Below, one piece after another: positions 13,064-16,190 of a stretch of DNA of 16,190 nt (its first letter is position 1; every line of letters starts with the position of its first letter). The position numbers and the translations under genes were made by a program. The stretch is taken from positions 1 through 16,190 of the forward strand of contig JBCCQH010000139.1 of NCBI GenBank assembly GCA_039024435.1, given 5' to 3'. The stretch comes from JBCCQH01 sp039024435. Its GTDB lineage: Bacteria; Bacteroidota; Bacteroidia; J057; JADKCL01. The notes beneath the pieces are model-generated. The model had not been told where the DNA came from, did no database searches, and saw only the letters and a list, made by a program, of their open reading frames with translations.

Positions 13064-13886
13064 TTCCCTGTTTGCCCGCCCGGCCTTCGTGATCGACCAC
13101 GTTCCGGAAGGCACCACCGACATCGAGGTGGACCAGGAGGGCAATGTCTACCTCCTGCAACCCGACCGCCACAAGCTGCACAAATACTTTATGGACACGG
13201 GCTACGATTCGGTGCTCACCGTGGGGGGCAAAGGCATCGGGCGAGAAGGCTTCAATTTTCCCACTCAGATTTCGGTGCCCAACCGGCAAAGTGCCTTCAT
13301 GCTCGACTACATGAACCGCCGCATCGTGCTCCTCAACACCAATCTCAAGGTCAGCAGCGAGATCAATTTCCTTTCGGTGGAGTTGGGCACCCTGGACGAA
13401 GAAGTGGATTTCCTCTGGCCGATCAGCTTTGCCGCCGGTCCTACCGGAGAACTCTACGTACTCAATCAGGAGGACATCCGGATCTACAAGCTGATCAACG
13501 ATGGGGAAGTCGAGCGGACCTTTGGCGGCACCGATTACGGCACCGGTTCCTTGGTGGACCCTTGGCAATTGACCATCAATGCGCAAAATCTGGTTTTTGC
13601 CGTGGACAGCACCGAGCAGAAGGTGAGCATCTTTGACCTGTTTGGCACTTACCAATACAGTCTGCAACCCCGCCTCAAATTTCGCTGGAAGCGCCTGGTC
13701 ACCTTCGGGGACAATCTGCTCTTCCTGGGCGAGCACAAAATCTTTCTCTACAACCTGTTCAGCAAACGGGGCCAGACGGTGGGTTTCGCCACCAAAGGCC
13801 GGATCGTTGACGCCCACGCCGGTCGGCAGTACATCTACGTGCTGTACGAGGACCGGATTCATTTGTACCGGTTGGGGGTGAAGTGA
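12981..13886 (+). CDS. Exported beta-propeller (NHL-like) protein
   Basis: 301 aa from the chosen ATG, which gives the signal peptide MLRGFGSCIFLGMVSLFPLRAFPQ. A later in-frame ATG at 13020 would leave a signal sequence lacking a basic N-terminus. The mature part has repeated blade-like units, each with a short hydrophobic strand, D/N turn and second strand: DIEVDQEGNVYLLQPDRHKLHKY, SAFMLDYMNRRIVLLN, GELYVLNQEDIRIYKL, NLVFAVDSTEQKVSIFDL, NLLFLGEHKIFLYNL, YIYVLYEDRIHLYRLG. This fits a six-bladed NHL/6-phosphogluconolactonase-like propeller, probably periplasmic and protein- or glycan-binding; no catalytic motif is recognised. The start lies 83 nt inside lpxH, so the two genes are translated from one mRNA with coupling likely. 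It converges with the lipoprotein gene, 16 nt apart, without a visible terminator. Confidence 0.75.
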   Translation: MLRGFGSCIFLGMVSLFPLRAFPQVSADSLFARPAFVIDHVPEGTTDIEVDQEGNVYLLQPDRHKLHKYFMDTGYDSVLTVGGKGIGREGFNFPTQISVPNRQSAFMLDYMNRRIVLLNTNLKVSSEINFLSVELGTLDEEVDFLWPISFAAGPTGELYVLNQEDIRIYKLINDGEVERTFGGTDYGTGSLVDPWQLTINAQNLVFAVDSTEQKVSIFDLFGTYQYSLQPRLKFRWKRLVTFGDNLLFLGEHKIFLYNLFSKRGQTVGFATKGRIVDAHAGRQYIYVLYEDRIHLYRLGVK

Positions 13887-13902
13887 TCGGGGGGCTGAGG
13901 GG

Positions 13903-14478
13903 TTATGGCATCCCAGAATATGCCCGCGCTCGGAATTTGCCCGATGGAGACACCTCAATGATGTAGTTTGAGCGCTTAGGGTTGTAAATCTGAACGAAGT
14001 AATCCTTGGCCTTAGCGATTGCTCTGGGCATCAATACCGCTTCGGAAACTTCCCGCAACGTTCCCTCAACACCGATTCCCGCCAAGTGATACACCTCAAT
14101 GAGCTTCCCGTCTTGATGGGAGGCGAGGTAGGCCGTCCAGCCGGTATCCCGTTGCTGCAATACCAGCTTGATCGATTGCCGGTAGCGGGAAAATACTGCT
14201 TCCACCATGGGGTAGTGAATTCCCACCCGGGGGATCCCTTCGGGAATCTCCTCGGGTTCCAGGACCACCGGATCGGTCTCATTGGCCACGGACTCGTAAT
14301 TTTTCCAGGCTTGCATCGAAGTGGATCGATTGATCGGGCTGTCTTCGATGACCAGTTGCTCATACGGATTTCTTGGTGGCATCATGTCTTTCGTATTCGT
14401 TTGTTTCTCCTTTCCGCCCCCCGAACAGGCTCCGAAAATGAGAATTGCGATGGCGAAGGGTACGATTGGCAGCTTCAT
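13903..14478 (-). CDS. Lipoprotein, candidate immunity partner of the upstream hydrolase
   Basis: 191 aa. The N-terminus MKLPIVPFAIAILIFGAC followed by SGGGKEK is a lipoprotein signal with Cys18 as the acylated residue. A polar, probably unstructured linker (about residues 19-60) is followed by a compact mixed alpha/beta domain with segments VGIHYPMVEAVFSRYRQSIKLVLQQ, GWTAYLASHQDGKLIEVYHLAGIG and AKDYFVQIYNPKRSNYIIEVS. No known family is recognised. It starts 17 nt after the stop codon of the peptidoglycan-hydrolase-like gene, with AGAAG in between, so they are almost certainly one operon. Immunity proteins against peptidoglycan-degrading effectors are often periplasmic lipoproteins, which makes that role attractive, but this is inference. 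An ordinary accessory lipoprotein is the alternative. Confidence 0.7.
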   Translation of the reverse strand: MKLPIVPFAIAILIFGACSGGGKEKQTNTKDMMPPRNPYEQLVIEDSPINRSTSMQAWKNYESVANETDPVVLEPEEIPEGIPRVGIHYPMVEAVFSRYRQSIKLVLQQRDTGWTAYLASHQDGKLIEVYHLAGIGVEGTLREVSEAVLMPRAIAKAKDYFVQIYNPKRSNYIIEVSPSGKFRARAYSGMP

Positions 14479-14495
14479 GGGGCTTGGGATCTTCT

Positions 14496-16190
14496 TTAGG
14501 GCAATTTACCAACTCCTTTGAAATATTGATCGCCCTTCCAGACCGCTCCATTGGGTTCGATATGGTGATAAGCGTGGGCCCCTTTGTACATTCCCATCTG
14601 CACACTTCGGCCACCATCTGAAACCCCAGCGTGGGCAAAGTAGGCCAACCTTTCTCCATTGACGATCTCAACGCTGGTACAAATGACGATGTGCTTCACC
14701 GTAGCCATCGTCCGCTCGGTTCCTGGCCCGGTAAATACAATGTCGCCCGGCTGAATCTCCTCAACTTCCCTGAACAATTGCCCATGCTCTTCAAAGACCA
14801 GCCACATCAAGCGGGTCAGTCGGCCATCATTGCCCGGCAGCTTCTTATCTCTCGCCTCGGCCAGACGTTCTTGCGAGAAGAATACTGAATGTTGATCCAT
14901 CTGGCTGACCGTAAGCCTGCCTTCATCGGCTTTGATGTCACGGGCCGTCGGCGATTCCAGCGTCGCCAATACCTCGCGCACAAAATGCGAGCAATCGACG
15001 TGGGTGCCCCGGGACTTCTTACCGGCATCCTGGCTGTAAAGCCGTTTGTCGTTGGTATTGTTGACGTTTTCGATGGCAAACTCAACCAAGTCGGCGTAGT
15101 CGCCAGCTCCCCAGGTTCCATAGCGTCCGTTGGCATATTCTTCCACCAATTCGAGGTAAGCCACCTTGTCCCCTACCGGGGTCGCGGCTACAATCGTACG
15201 GACGACCTGCGGATGGGTCTTGTAGAAGCGGGCGAGGTCTTTGGCCAGGTGGTCGCGGTCCAATTCTCCCCGGGGCTCATTTGCCCCTACGATGGAGTGC
15301 TGGTAGACAAAATAGGCCACTCCGAATTCGATTTGCATGTCCTTGATCAGCTTGTTGACCTCCCGCTTGTCTTCGCGGACACGGCGCAAATTCTCGTTGA
15401 ATCCCGCCACCTCTTCTCGCTTCAGCTTGACCTCAAGATCGATTTCGGCAATGCGCTTCCGGGCTTCGTTTGCTTTTCTTTCGTCCTCTAGGGCCGCCTG
15501 CTGTTTTGCCTCTTCTGCTTTGCGCTGCTCTTCGGCAATCCGAGCCAACTCATCGGTCTCATCGGCAACCTTTTGTTCTCCTGCGGCCATGACATCTTCC
15601 GTAGCGTGGTTCGCATCCCCGTACGTTTCCACCACCGCATCCGTCACCGCGGTAGCCGTAGCCACTGAAGGGGTATTGCTATCGCGAGACGCGTCAGGCA
15701 GCGGGGAAGCGGTTGCCTCGTCGGTCGGAGATTGCACGGGGATCACCTCTGATGTCGAAGTGTTCTGCAGGGTGTCCTCGGCGGTAGTTTCTTCCTTTTC
15801 TTCGTCAGAATCAAAGAAATGAAGGAAATCATACTCCGCACGGTCCAGGAGACTTATCCGGTGATTCATCCTCGTCTTGCCTCCGGAAGCACGGGCGGAA
15901 AGCTTGACCAGTTTTTTCACCTGGTTGATCTTGTCCGGTTCCGAATCCTCACTTTTCAGAATTTTGTTGAGCTTCCAGTAGGGAAAGTAGTCATTCTTTT
16001 CGGTGTACATTCCCTGATAGGTCAGATCGACCACAAATTCCTTGAGTACCATGGGGAGCGCTTCCCATTCTGACTCGGTAAGGGCGTGTGCTTTGCTCGC
16101 CTGCGATGCCGCGTATTTCGTGGGATTGGTGGCCCGCCCTTTGGCCGCCTCAACTTTGTCTGCATAGACAATCTCAAACAATACGCGCCG
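14496..16190 (-). CDS. Large multidomain peptidoglycan-hydrolase-like protein (5' end outside window)
   Basis: 564 residues are visible and the frame stays open to the window edge, so the true start is probably beyond it; a TTG at 16181 is not convincing. Numbering from 16181: residues 1-120 contain LTESEWEAL, DLTYQGMYTEKND and a final KTRMNHRISLLDRA, resembling the C-terminal half of phage-lysozyme or pesticin-like muramidases. Residues 125-210 are acidic and Ser/Thr/Pro-rich. Residues 210-285 are a charged coiled coil. Residues about 375-561 look like an NlpC/P60-type peptidase with VDCSHFV (Cys397), KHIVICTSV (His497) and YFAHAG (His517), plus QPGDIVF before the first His. Such domains cut peptide stems. 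Two wall-cutting activities in one long protein suggest a secreted effector or lysin. The lipoprotein gene follows 17 nt downstream. Confidence 0.7.
   Translation of the reverse strand, partial: RRVLFEIVYADKVEAAKGRATNPTKYAASQASKAHALTESEWEALPMVLKEFVVDLTYQGMYTEKNDYFPYWKLNKILKSEDSEPDKINQVKKLVKLSARASGGKTRMNHRISLLDRAEYDFLHFFDSDEEKEETTAEDTLQNTSTSEVIPVQSPTDEATASPLPDASRDSNTPSVATATAVTDAVVETYGDANHATEDVMAAGEQKVADETDELARIAEEQRKAEEAKQQAALEDERKANEARKRIAEIDLEVKLKREEVAGFNENLRRVREDKREVNKLIKDMQIEFGVAYFVYQHSIVGANEPRGELDRDHLAKDLARFYKTHPQVVRTIVAATPVGDKVAYLELVEEYANGRYGTWGAGDYADLVEFAIENVNNTNDKRLYSQDAGKKSRGTHVDCSHFVREVLATLESPTARDIKADEGRLTVSQMDQHSVFFSQERLAEARDKKLPGNDGRLTRLMWLVFEEHGQLFREVEEIQPGDIVFTGPGTERTMATVKHIVICTSVEIVNGERLAYFAHAGVSDGGRSVQMGMYKGAHAYHHIEPNGAVWKGDQYFKGVGKLP

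Noticed and set aside
1..16190. CRISPR arrays, transposases, integrases or rRNA
   Set aside because: No regularly spaced repeats, no transposase or integrase motifs and no rRNA-like sequence were seen on either strand.

Overview
The window most likely comes from a GC-rich member of the Bacteroidota, probably of the Saprospiria/Lewinella type. This is inferred from three things. Two secreted proteins end in C-terminal domains of the type IX secretion (T9SS) type A class. Several genes have the phylum's -33/-7 promoter pattern (TTG, then 19-21 nt, then TAnnTTTG). The gene families are typical of the group. No rRNA, CRISPR array, transposase or integrase gene is visible.

Layout. The left end (1-2.4 kb) looks accessory. 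A roughly 170-bp imperfect palindrome overlaps the stop codon of a 508-aa minus-strand gene whose product fuses an Alba-like nucleic-acid-binding domain to a PIN nuclease domain with its acidic residues in place. A 17-bp inverted copy of the palindrome's outer sequence lies about 180 bp upstream of this gene, so the gene is bracketed by inverted repeats. Next come a nearly gene-free stretch, a 3' tRNA fragment carrying a 19/20 copy of the end of tRNA-Leu, and an intact tRNA-Leu(CAG) with its own promoter and terminator. From 2.65 to 8 kb the minus strand carries an exported leucine-rich-repeat protein, two tandem Omp28-like WCGxC proteins of identical length with T9SS tails, an NnrU/MddA-like membrane methyltransferase, and miaA. 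From 8 to 13.9 kb the genes are on the plus strand apart from proC. They are a small membrane protein behind a hairpin-rich leader, a hotdog thioesterase overlapping a YihY/BrkB membrane protein, a very small T9SS-tail-like protein, lpxH, and an exported beta-propeller protein overlapping lpxH.

The right end (13.9-16.19 kb, minus strand) holds the most interesting pair. A large protein, cut by the window edge, combines a muramidase-like region, a long acidic and coiled-coil linker and an NlpC/P60-like Cys-His-His peptidase domain. A lipoprotein gene follows 17 nt downstream. This arrangement fits a peptidoglycan-degrading effector with a periplasmic immunity lipoprotein, but the pairing is inference.

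Most of the middle is housekeeping: tRNA modification (miaA), proline synthesis (proC), lipid A synthesis (lpxH) and envelope maintenance. lpxH (TTG start) and miaA have their -7 elements only 5 and 7 nt before the start codon, which suggests leaderless or near-leaderless mRNAs.
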